Assembly (NCBI GenBank): GCA_963678275.1
Contig: OY782765.1
Location: forward strand, 124,001 to 188,000
Length of the DNA: 64,000 nt
Direction: 5' to 3'
Origin: G963677445 sp963678275
Lineage (GTDB): Bacteria; Bacteroidota; Ignavibacteria; Ignavibacteriales; Melioribacteraceae
Part shown: one piece after another, positions 16,855 through 25,162 of the stretch
Layout: the number at the start of each line of letters is the position of its first letter
Numbering within the stretch: the stretch's first letter is position 1
The notes under the pieces: generated by a model
Databases searched by the model: none
Told to the model about the DNA's origin: nothing
The model's input: the letters and a program-made list of their open reading frames with translations, nothing else
Translations under genes and position numbers: made by a program

Positions 16855-16979
16855 TTTCTCCCAATATTTGCCCCGGACGGGGTTATCTTATACAGCAATT
16901 ATTGTTTTGTGTCTCGTTTTGGACAGCATATTGGTAAAAAAGCAATAAGCCGGATATGCGGTGTGCCGTCAGGTACACC
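16855..16979. repeat. Truncated copy of the 161-bp palindromic element
   Basis: The right end GTGTGCCGTCAGGTACACC (16961-16979) and the internal CCAATATTTGCCCC and GGACAGCATATTGGTAAAA segments match the full element at 18898-19058. The left inverted end is missing, so this copy is probably decayed. Confidence 0.75.
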
Positions 16980-17155
16980 TTATTTTACGAATAGATTTCC
17001 ATAAGTGGTTGTTTTCTTACCAGGGATAGCGGGTTCCGGGATTATTAAATCCTTGGGTGTGGTAAAAAGATACGCTTCAGCCTGTTGATTTTTAATGGCA
17101 ATTATGACTATATTAAATTAATTTAACTAACCAGGATAATTAACCCGGAGGGGAT

Positions 17156-18640
17156 ATGAAAAGTATACTCATTTCTTCACTCCTGTTAATATTGGCCTCG
17201 ACTACCACCTACTCCCAGAACTGGACTGAACTCAATACCGGTTACGATGGAACAATCAGAAAGATTGAAGTGATCGACGATTTAACCTGCCTTGCTATTT
17301 CCGGCCCCATTGATGACTACTTTCTCTTAACTTATGATGGAGGCATAGTCTGGATAAATCTGCCATGTGGTTCATTTACTCCCACAGACATCGATTATTA
17401 CGATCCGCAAAATGGTGTAATCACAGGCTATGATAATAACCTGGAAAAACCGGCGGTTTATAAAACAACTGACGGAGGTGTAGTATGGAATGAATATCCC
17501 CAGGATATTAATGCGCTGTTTTATTCTGCCGTTTTGCTCAATCCTCAATACTGTATTATCGGAGGAGTGGATGTTGATAATTCTTCCGGCATGATATGGG
17601 TTTCGGTAGATGGCTGCCAGAATTTCACTCCCGCCTCAGGAGATTTCCCTGAAATGGTTACATCTCTTCAATTTACGACTCCCTTAAAAGGATTTTCTTC
17701 GGGAAGCGATAAAACTTGTCTTACTCTTGACGGCGGCTATTTCTGGTATGAAACATTACCAGGCGGGGGAGATATTTATTTTGTCGATTCACTATATGGC
17801 TTTTGCGCTTCCGAATACCTGTATAAAACAACCAACGGGGGTTCATCCTGGAGTACAATGACTTCGCTGGCGCCTTTTAGTTCTGTCTGGTTTATTGATA
17901 ATGATCAGGGTTGGCTGACCTCAGGGGGAAATATCCTTTCGACAACCGACGGGGGAGATAACTGGGTCGTTGATCTTTCAGGTTATCCTGATTTTAAGGA
18001 TATGGAATTCAGTGACAATGGCGTAGGTTATGCGGTCGGAGAATCAGGTACTGTTGTTAAAAGAACACCGGGCGCTGTGCCTGTTGAGTTGAGTTATTTT
18101 ACTCTTGAGAATGATGGGGCAGGGATAATTTTAAAATGGAAAACAGCAACTGAGACAAATAATTTCGGATTCAGCATTTACAGAAAAGAGAATGAAAAAG
18201 AGAAAATAAAACTTGGTATTGTTGAAGGAAAAGGCACAACCACTTATCCACAGGAGTATAGTTTTTATGATTATCCCGAAAATCCCGGGTCATATATTTA
18301 TTTTCTGGAACAAATTGATCTGAGCGGGACCAGGAAGATTATCGGTGAAAAGAAGACGGAGTTTGGATTCGCTCCTGAAAAGTTCAGAATATACCCCAAT
18401 TATCCTAATCCCTTTAATCCTTCCACGAATCTGTTTTTTGAAATACCGGAAGCTTGTTACGTAGTTCTGAATATATATGATATTCAGGGAAGGAAAATAA
18501 AATCCCTGGTGAATGAAAAAATTTCGGCAGGCCGGCATAACATTTTAGTGAACATGAATAATAATGCAGGCGGAGTTTATTTCTACCATCTTGAGGCCGG
18601 AGAATATAACGGTTATGGGAAATTTCTGCTGGTAAAATAA
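17156..18640 (+). CDS. Secreted Ycf48/BNR-repeat protein with T9SS sorting domain
   Basis: This 494-residue protein has a signal peptide (1-20, ending YSQ) and repeated beta-propeller units of the BNR/Ycf48 type: KTTDGGVVWNEY, TTNGGSSWS and STTDGGDNWVVD. A linker domain of about 85 residues follows (VELSYFTLENDGAGIILKWK). A type IX secretion C-terminal domain begins about 408 (YPNYPNPFNPST). Ycf48-like propellers in this phylum are commonly surface or extracellular proteins with unknown ligands. The start is supported by GGAGGGG. It is a single gene flanked on both sides by repeat elements. A photosystem function is not implied. Confidence 0.85.
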   Translation: MKSILISSLLLILASTTTYSQNWTELNTGYDGTIRKIEVIDDLTCLAISGPIDDYFLLTYDGGIVWINLPCGSFTPTDIDYYDPQNGVITGYDNNLEKPAVYKTTDGGVVWNEYPQDINALFYSAVLLNPQYCIIGGVDVDNSSGMIWVSVDGCQNFTPASGDFPEMVTSLQFTTPLKGFSSGSDKTCLTLDGGYFWYETLPGGGDIYFVDSLYGFCASEYLYKTTNGGSSWSTMTSLAPFSSVWFIDNDQGWLTSGGNILSTTDGGDNWVVDLSGYPDFKDMEFSDNGVGYAVGESGTVVKRTPGAVPVELSYFTLENDGAGIILKWKTATETNNFGFSIYRKENEKEKIKLGIVEGKGTTTYPQEYSFYDYPENPGSYIYFLEQIDLSGTRKIIGEKKTEFGFAPEKFRIYPNYPNPFNPSTNLFFEIPEACYVVLNIYDIQGRKIKSLVNEKISAGRHNILVNMNNNAGGVYFYHLEAGEYNGYGKFLLVK

Positions 18641-18897
18641 AATGGAGGAATTTTTATTAACGCCCCATAAAATTCGGATTTTTTTTCTTCCCGAAAAAGA
18701 AATCACGGGATCTTGGGGAAAAACTTAGTGAAGTTGTTTTCCTTTTATTATTCGAAAAAGATATTTTGAAGATTTAGATGATTTGTTAGAAATTCCTATT
18801 TTGTCGTGATTTCATAAATCAATATACAATTCTTCGAATTTTTTCGATTTAATTCCCTCGCCTAAGTTACGGGATATAATTCAGAGTGTGTTATATA

Positions 18898-19058
18898 GTG
18901 TACCTGACGGCACACTTGGTTGCGTTCTTCTTTTTTCTACCAATATTTTGCCCCTAACGGGGCAATCCTATATAACAATTATTATTTTATGTCCTGTTAG
19001 GGACAACATATCGGTAAAAATGAAATATGCAAAATATTCGGTGTGCCGTCAGGTACAC
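18898..19058. repeat. 161-bp element with perfect 18-bp terminal inverted repeats
   Basis: GTGTACCTGACGGCACAC (18898-18915) is the exact reverse complement of GTGTGCCGTCAGGTACAC (19041-19058). Inside are a CCCCTAACGGGGCA hairpin-like core and a GTCCTGTTAGGGACA core, with CTACCAATATTTTG facing ACATATCGGTAAAA. There is no coding capacity, so it is a MITE- or REP-like element. A truncated second copy is at 16855-16979. Confidence 0.85.
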
Positions 19059-19141
19059 CATATTTATCCATGGGAGTACAATAAGTTATCCAAGAATATT
19101 TCGGGATGGGCGTCAATATTACGAAAATTTATTTTACGATT

Positions 19142-19509
19142 AGGCTCTTATCATCACACTAACACCAACATGTTGAGGATAATCTAAGGAGCAAAATCTG
19201 TCAAAAGCCCATTAATAACATGTTGCCGATAATCAGGCCGCGATTCTAAATCTAAAAATTCGCAGAGCAAGAATAAAACTATTTAAATATTCCAGATTTG
19301 AAAAACAACTCACCCCCCGGCCCCCTCTCTTGAAAAAAGAGGGGGTGTCTTAAAGTCCCTCTCTTCCCAAGAGAGGGATTTAGGGTGAGTTTGTTACATG
19401 TCTCGAAATATTTTAAAAATTTAACTATTTTTTGCAGAATTTGATTACTTACGAAATAAATCTTTTCCCCATTAGGGCGTTTCTCTCAAGCTTTGCCTGG
19501 GGAAAATTT
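19142..19509 (+). repeat. Composite repeat, module A (copy 2)
   Basis: This 368-base module is homologous to 6117-6485 in the same orientation, 13.0 kb away. It includes the multi-hairpin element at 19307-19391. Confidence 0.8.
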
Positions 19510-19995
19510 AGGCTCTTATCATCACACTAACGCCAACATGTTGAGGATAATCCAGGGGGCAAAATTTGTCAAAAAGCCCGCCAATAACATGTTGCCGATA
19601 ATTAAGCCGCGATTCAAAATCCATAAGCTGATAGAGTCAGAAAAAGAAAAGTTATCGGTTAGCTCAAGGATAGTCCTCCCCCGTCTTCAAAGAAAAACAC
19701 TTTGAATCCACCCCCTCCGAAGGGGGATAAATCCAAATAATCAGAATGTCCCCCGCCGGCCCCATGGGGATGCAAGCAAGGGGGTGGCAATGAAGCGTTC
19801 TTCTTCATTGACGGGGGAGGACACACCTCGAGTAACTACGAAACTTGTACCTGGCAATAAAACTTTCTACTTGTTGATAAATCTCTTACCAATTTGCGTA
19901 TAATTTAACTTCTTATTGAATAAATCGCCTCCCGTTTTGCCAGGGAACTTTTCTCCATTAGGGCGTTTCCCTCAAGCTTTGCCTGGGAAAAATTT
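19510..19995 (+). repeat. Composite repeat, module B (copy 2)
   Basis: This 486-base module is homologous to 6486-6967. It carries an element with GTCCTCCCCCG (19673-19683) and CGGGGGAGGAC (19812-19822) ends. The centre of this element differs from copy 1 (a GAAGCGTTCTTCTTC arm), as expected for independently evolving hairpins. Confidence 0.8.
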
Positions 19996-20363
19996 AGGCT
20001 CTTACCACTACACTAACGCCAACATGTTGAGGATAATCTAAGGAGCAAAATCTGTCAAAAGCCCATTAATAACATGTTGCCGATAGTCAGGCCACGATTC
20101 TAAATCTAAAAATTCGCAGAGCAAGAATAAAACAATTTAAATATTCCAGATTTGAAAAACAACTCACCCCCCGGCCCCCTCTCTTGAAAAAAGAGGGGGT
20201 GTCTTAAAGTCCCTCTCTTCCCAAGAGAGGGATTTAGGGTGAGTTTGTTACATGTCTCGAAATATTTTAAAAATTTAACTATTTTTTGCAGAATTTGATT
20301 ACTTACGAAATAAATCTTTTCCCCATTAGGGCGTTTCTTTCAAGCTTTGCCTGGGGAAAATTT
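19996..20363 (+). repeat. Composite repeat, module A (copy 3)
   Basis: This 368-base module is almost identical to copy 2 by eye, including the multi-hairpin element at 20161-20245. It follows copy 2 of module B directly, so A-B is a tandem unit of about 854 bases. Confidence 0.8.
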
Positions 20364-20683
20364 AGGCTCTTATCATCACACTAACGCCAACATGTTGAGG
20401 ATAATCTAAGGAGCAAAATCTGTCAAAAGCCCATTAATAACATGTTGCCGATAATCAGGCCGCGATTTAAAATCCATAAGCTGATGGAGTCAGAAAAAGA
20501 AAAGTTATAGGTTAGCTCAAGGATAGTCCTCCCCCGTCTTCAAAGAAAAACACTTTGAATCCACCCCCTTGCCAAGCGCATCCCTCTGGGGCCGGCGGGG
20601 GATATTCCGATTGTTTGGATGTGCTTACAAATGTTCCCCTTTAGGGCGTTTTCCTCAAGCTCTGCCTGGGGAAAAATTAGATT
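20364..20683 (+). repeat. Composite repeat, module B (copy 3, internally deleted)
   Basis: The module head and the GTCCTCCCCCG left end are present. The segment then jumps to an altered centre and the TGCCTGGGGAAAAATTAG tail, losing the CGGGGGAGGAC right end and about 165 bases. It ends 46 bases from the kinase stop codon. Confidence 0.7.
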
Positions 20684-20728
20684 TCTATATGTTGTTGTTT
20701 TTCTTTCGAGGGGGCAGGAGTTCTGAAA

Positions 20729-23700
20729 TTAAACATGGCTTTCAAGTTTCCTGATTATTTCGGGCCAGGAGGCTAATGATACAGTCATTTTTTCGATATC
20801 AAAATTGCCCGCTGAAAACTCGAGACCCGCTCCGTAATTGCTGACAATTTCGCAATTATATTTTTCGCCTGTTATCCTGATCTCTTTAGCGACATGCAGA
20901 ACATCGTTGATGAAGTGACTTTTATTTGCTTTTTCCCATAATGGTTTAAGTTTATCCAGTTCCGCCATCATTTCCCTGACCTCCTCTTTATTCAGTTTTA
21001 TGGAACTGCTGTCATCTTCCTCAACGCCCCCGATATTATCATCTTCTTCATCAATATGATAATAATCGAGGAATTTGATCATTTCCTTTACAAGCTCTTC
21101 CATATGCACCGGTTTCATCAGATAACCTTCAAAACCATGGTCATCAATTTTTTGCCTGTCCTCTTTCATAGCCGAGGCGGTCACTGCTATAACAGGAATA
21201 TGTTTAAGATCGGCTGATTTTTTAAGTTCAAGAACAGCCTCATATCCATCCATTACAGGCATACGTATATCCATAAGAATCAGATCGGGATGGAACTCAC
21301 CGGCTGTTTTAATTGCTTCTTTACCATTTTCGGCTTCCGCCAGGTTAATATTGCTCTCCCTGAAAAACTCTTTCAATAGATCGCGGTTAACTTTTATGTC
21401 ATCCACAATCAAAACTTTGCAGGTTTTAAATTTTATTTTTTCCGGTCGGAATTCGTCAGATTTATCTTTTCTTACCCTGGTTGTGGCCGCGGAAACGTTA
21501 TACAAAATTATATCGAAGCAGCTTCCTTTTCCAACCTGACTTGAAACGCTTATTTCACCACCCATCATTTCAACGAGTCTTTTTGTTATCGCGAGTCCCA
21601 GCCCGGTGCCGCCCGATTTTTGCGCGTTCCGTTCCTGCTGAAATGCCTCAAAGATAAGCTTCAGAGAATCCTCCGCGATGCCCGATCCTGTATCTTCGAC
21701 TGAAAGAATAAGATCGAGCAGACTTTTTTCCCTGTTTTTTATTCTGTTTTTAAGAGTGAGTTTTATACTTCCCCGGTCAGTAAATTTAACGGCGTTTCCT
21801 ATCAGATTAAAAAGTACCTGTCGCAGACGGACTTCATCAAGAAGCAGACTTTCAGGTATATCGGGTTCAACATTAATGATAAAATCAAGATCCTTTTCTG
21901 AAATTCTTACTGAAAAGATATTCTGAATTTCTTTGATAAATGTATAGGGATTAACCGGTTCGTAAAGGAGTTCCATCTTGCCGGCCTCAATTTTTGAAAG
22001 ATCAAGAATATCATTTATTAAAGTAAGGAGGGATTTGCCGGCGGTTTTAATCGAATTAAGGTAATGCCTTTGTTTTTTGTCTGTAATATAGGAAGTTAAA
22101 ACATCGGTAAATCCGATGATCGCGTTCATTGGAGTACGGATTTCATGACTCATGTTGGCCAGGAATTCCGATTTTAGCCTGGAGGCCTCAAGGGCTCTTT
22201 CTTTCGCGGAGGTCAGTTCAATTTCTTTTTGCTTTAATTCAGTTATATCGCGCGCTGAAGTAAGAACTGTTTTAACTTCATTGGACTGGGAGAATTCGGG
22301 AGAGAGCATAAGGTCGATCCATTTTTTCTCATCAGTCTGAAACTCAACCCTTTCCGGCTCTTTTGTTTCAAAAACTTTTCTGATCGCTTTTGTCCAGATT
22401 TCAATAATCTCGCTTGAGAACCTGAGCTCTTTATGGGTATGTCCCATAAAATCTTTAGCTTTTCGGCCCATTACTTTTTCAACCGCCTGATTGACATAAA
22501 GATGCCTTAGTTCTTTATCGAATCTCATAATAACGTCATTCGAATACTCGGCGAGAGCCCGGAACCTTTCTTCGGAATCACGCAAAGATTCTTCGGCAAC
22601 TTTTCTTTCATCCACTTCTTTTTTCAGAAGCTCCACGGTTTTAAGCAGCTCTGAGGTTCTTTCGGCAATTCTCATTTCAAGCTGCTCATTTATTTTCCTC
22701 AGTTCCAGTTCGAACCTTTTTCTGTCGGTGATGTTAATTACAACATTCAGAGTCGCGGGTTTATGATCATATACAATATTGGCGCTTCTTATTTCAACAA
22801 ACCTCTTACTTCCGTCTTTAGCCAGAATTTCAACTTCATAACCTGAGATATCCTCGCCCTTGCTTCTTCTCTGTAGTATGTCGAGAACTTTTTCACGGTA
22901 TTCTTCCGCGATAAAGTTTATAACATTTTCCCCAATAACCTCCTCTTCCTTAAATCCGAGAACATCTCTGACAACGCTGTTAACATAAAGAACTTTACCC
23001 ATCTGCTGGACTACGACCATATCGGGAAGCCGCGAAACCAGTTCCCTGTACCTGCCCTCACTTTCCTTAAGGATTATTTCGGTATTTTTTTGTTCTGTCA
23101 CATCTTTAGCGACGACCGAACAATGGCTGATCTTATTTTCCTGGTTATAATAGGGATAAAAATGAAGTTCAAGATGGCGGCTTCCGGCTTTATCGAAAGA
23201 GGCGATGAAATATGTTTTATTTTCCTCTCCCTCGAAAGATTTCTCGATCAAATTTTTCATTTCAGGATAAAAACTTCGGCTGCCCCAAATATCCTTTACT
23301 CTTTTCCCGATTATTTGCTCACGGGATAGATTTAATACAGAGCAGAAAGTTTTGTTCACAGCTTCATACTCAAAATCGCGGTTAACCAGACTCATAAGAT
23401 CCCTGGTGGTATTCACAATAAAAGCATATTTGCTGCTGCTTTCTTCAAGTTTTTTCCTCTGGGTAATATCTTCTCTCACGGTAATAAAGTGAGTGATATT
23501 TCCTTTAGGATCCCGGATAGGAGAGATTGAGGCTATCTCCCATATCAGTTCTCCATTTTTTTTGATATTCTGAAATTCGCCACGCCATTCATTTCCCGAA
23601 ATCAAAGTGTTCCACAGATCATTATAACTATGCGGGTCAGATTCGGCTCTTATGAGGAAGTCTGATTTTGTGCCTATTATCTCTTCGGGCTGAATCCCGG

Positions 23701-24589
23701 TAATGCTTGAAAATTTCGGGTTAACATATTCTATTATTTTATTTACATTTGTTATGATAATAGAAACCGGACTCTGAATAATTGCCTGGTTAAGCTTGCG
23801 TAATTCAAGTTCCGCTTTTTTCCGCTCTCCTATTTCATTATGAAGTGATTTATTGGCATTCTCAAGCTGCGACATAGTAAATTCGAGAGATTCCACCATA
23901 ATATTAAAAGACTCGGCAAGGTGTCCCAGTTCATCTTTGCTTAATACCTCGGCGCGGCGGGTAAGATCTCCCCGTGAAATCATATCAAATGTTTTTACTA
24001 CCCTGTTCAGTGGTTTAGTAACAAACCGGCTGATAAACAATGCCGAGGCAATTCCAAACACAACTATCAAAAAAGAAACAATTATCATTGTCAGTTTAAA
24101 GGAATGAATATCCTCTCTCATTTCTTCGAGGGATAATCCAACGATAAGTTCTCCGATATTTCTATTATAAAGGGTGATGGGGGTGGAAATAAAAAGTATC
24201 TGTCCATCTTCCGAAATATTTAATCCCTCTTTTGAGGCTGAATAACCAACGCTGTCGGCCAATTGATAATTATAATCATGAACAACCCTGCCTTTTTCAT
24301 TTTTAAGCACAAGAAAAGCAATATCTTTATTTTGTCTTGCTATTCTGAAGGCATTCTCAATATCATCGATCATCATAAAATCGAGAGCAGCCCTTACGCT
24401 ATAGGCAGTCATTTCAGAAATACTTTCCGCCTTTTGTCTTGTCATCTCAATTGAACGGTTTTCCATCATTTTTGGAACCATAATATAGATAGTGATGGAA
24501 ATGATACCGACAAGCAGAGTGATCAACCCCGCGATTTTAAGACCGATACTATGTATGAAATATCTCGCAAGTGTTTTTATGGATATCAT
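20729..24589 (-). CDS. Hybrid sensor histidine kinase, HAMP and four PAS domains, receiver
   Basis: This 1286-residue inner-membrane kinase has TM1 (about 16-38), a periplasmic sensor of about 125 residues, TM2 (about 167-190) and HAMP (about 188-245). Four PAS domains follow (about 268-380, 385-505, 508-635, 665-780). The dimerisation domain holds His815 in MSHEIRTP. Next are the HATPase domain (NLIGNAVKFTD, DTGSGIAEDS, GGTGLGLAITKRL) and a receiver with Asp1107 in LILMDIRMPVMDG. The last 100 residues are helical, and I see no Hpt histidine. It is last in a five-gene operon, 9 bases after the YfiR-like gene. The output partner and signal are unknown. Confidence 0.93.
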   Translation of the reverse strand: MISIKTLARYFIHSIGLKIAGLITLLVGIISITIYIMVPKMMENRSIEMTRQKAESISEMTAYSVRAALDFMMIDDIENAFRIARQNKDIAFLVLKNEKGRVVHDYNYQLADSVGYSASKEGLNISEDGQILFISTPITLYNRNIGELIVGLSLEEMREDIHSFKLTMIIVSFLIVVFGIASALFISRFVTKPLNRVVKTFDMISRGDLTRRAEVLSKDELGHLAESFNIMVESLEFTMSQLENANKSLHNEIGERKKAELELRKLNQAIIQSPVSIIITNVNKIIEYVNPKFSSITGIQPEEIIGTKSDFLIRAESDPHSYNDLWNTLISGNEWRGEFQNIKKNGELIWEIASISPIRDPKGNITHFITVREDITQRKKLEESSSKYAFIVNTTRDLMSLVNRDFEYEAVNKTFCSVLNLSREQIIGKRVKDIWGSRSFYPEMKNLIEKSFEGEENKTYFIASFDKAGSRHLELHFYPYYNQENKISHCSVVAKDVTEQKNTEIILKESEGRYRELVSRLPDMVVVQQMGKVLYVNSVVRDVLGFKEEEVIGENVINFIAEEYREKVLDILQRRSKGEDISGYEVEILAKDGSKRFVEIRSANIVYDHKPATLNVVINITDRKRFELELRKINEQLEMRIAERTSELLKTVELLKKEVDERKVAEESLRDSEERFRALAEYSNDVIMRFDKELRHLYVNQAVEKVMGRKAKDFMGHTHKELRFSSEIIEIWTKAIRKVFETKEPERVEFQTDEKKWIDLMLSPEFSQSNEVKTVLTSARDITELKQKEIELTSAKERALEASRLKSEFLANMSHEIRTPMNAIIGFTDVLTSYITDKKQRHYLNSIKTAGKSLLTLINDILDLSKIEAGKMELLYEPVNPYTFIKEIQNIFSVRISEKDLDFIINVEPDIPESLLLDEVRLRQVLFNLIGNAVKFTDRGSIKLTLKNRIKNREKSLLDLILSVEDTGSGIAEDSLKLIFEAFQQERNAQKSGGTGLGLAITKRLVEMMGGEISVSSQVGKGSCFDIILYNVSAATTRVRKDKSDEFRPEKIKFKTCKVLIVDDIKVNRDLLKEFFRESNINLAEAENGKEAIKTAGEFHPDLILMDIRMPVMDGYEAVLELKKSADLKHIPVIAVTASAMKEDRQKIDDHGFEGYLMKPVHMEELVKEMIKFLDYYHIDEEDDNIGGVEEDDSSSIKLNKEEVREMMAELDKLKPLWEKANKSHFINDVLHVAKEIRITGEKYNCEIVSNYGAGLEFSAGNFDIEKMTVSLASWPEIIRKLESHV

Positions 24590-24598
24590 TCCGGCCCT

Positions 24599-25123
24599 TT
24601 ATTGTCTGATTACTTTCGCGAGACTTAACAATTCAGAAGAAACCTGGTGAGATTCATCTTCAAGCCTGTTAAGATTTATAATAATTCTCGGCCTGTCATC
24701 CTCAATGCCTACCCCGATAGAGGCAATACCTTTTTCCACAAGTTCGGGAACACCCGAAATGAACAGATAATTTTTCAGGCTGAAGAGTGAATCCAGCTTT
24801 GTTTTACCTGATGTATCCACAAGATATACAATTGAAGTTTTTTTAAGGTTTTCAGTAATTTCGCTGAGTTTTGATATAGTAACATCGAAATTTTCACTGC
24901 CGAAAGCTTTTCCTATTTCATTGGCTTCCGAAATATTTTCCGTATAAACAACAAGCAGATTGATCCTGTCTTCAGGGTCCAGTGTTCTGACATAAGAAAA
25001 TATTTTTGAAAATAAAATTGCCTGAAGGCCCGGTGTCGCGGGAGATATCTGAGAATATAATTTAATACCGCTGATAATCAGCAGCATAATAATAATTTTT
25101 CCCGGCATACCTGATTGACTCAA
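24599..25123 (-). CDS. YfiR-like (DUF4154) periplasmic protein
   Basis: This 174-residue protein has an N-terminal signal sequence (hydrophobic IIIMLLIISGIKLYS) and a body that fits the YfiR/DUF4154 family. That includes the early LQAILFSKIFSYVRTL helix and the terminal RPRIIINLNRLEDESHQVSSELLSLAKVI block. In Pseudomonas, YfiR is a periplasmic inhibitor of the diguanylate cyclase YfiN. Here it lies between a TonB receptor gene and a hybrid kinase gene, so it more likely controls the kinase's periplasmic domain. Spacing is 39 and 9 bases to its neighbours. The partner assignment is inference. Confidence 0.78.
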   Translation of the reverse strand: MSQSGMPGKIIIMLLIISGIKLYSQISPATPGLQAILFSKIFSYVRTLDPEDRINLLVVYTENISEANEIGKAFGSENFDVTISKLSEITENLKKTSIVYLVDTSGKTKLDSLFSLKNYLFISGVPELVEKGIASIGVGIEDDRPRIIINLNRLEDESHQVSSELLSLAKVIRQ

Positions 25124-25162
25124 CTTCCGAACTCCATATTTTTTGTTATTTTTTCTTCGTAG

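Larger units (their letters stand above)
16548..17155. repeat. Repeat-rich non-coding interval
   Basis: No gene is seen. It contains block C (16601-16839), made of an AATTAATA low-complexity tract, a conserved middle and 7-base repeats (AATTAGG four times, AATTACG twice). Next is a left-truncated copy of the GTGTGCCGTCAGGTACACC element (about 16855-16979). The last 150 bases carry no repeat I recognise, and a GGAGGGG ribosome site precedes the ATG at 17156. Confidence 0.75.
18641..20728. repeat. Repeat-rich non-coding interval
   Basis: About 2.1 kb have no credible gene. After 250 unique AT-rich bases come the complete palindromic element (18898-19058) and a tandem A-B-A-B' array (19142-20683). 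The last 45 bases up to the kinase stop are unique. Short frames here encode NANMLRII-like peptides that recur in every module head, so they are repeat artefacts. Confidence 0.8.

Noticed and set aside
18898..19058. tRNA or other known structured RNA
   Set aside because: The perfect terminal inverted repeats and the truncated second copy fit a mobile element better. I found no cloverleaf or T-loop motif here or elsewhere in the window.
19493..19705. 70-codon open frame in the second repeat array
   Set aside because: It lies across the module A/B junction and is not preserved as an open frame in the other copies, so it is a by-product of the repeat.
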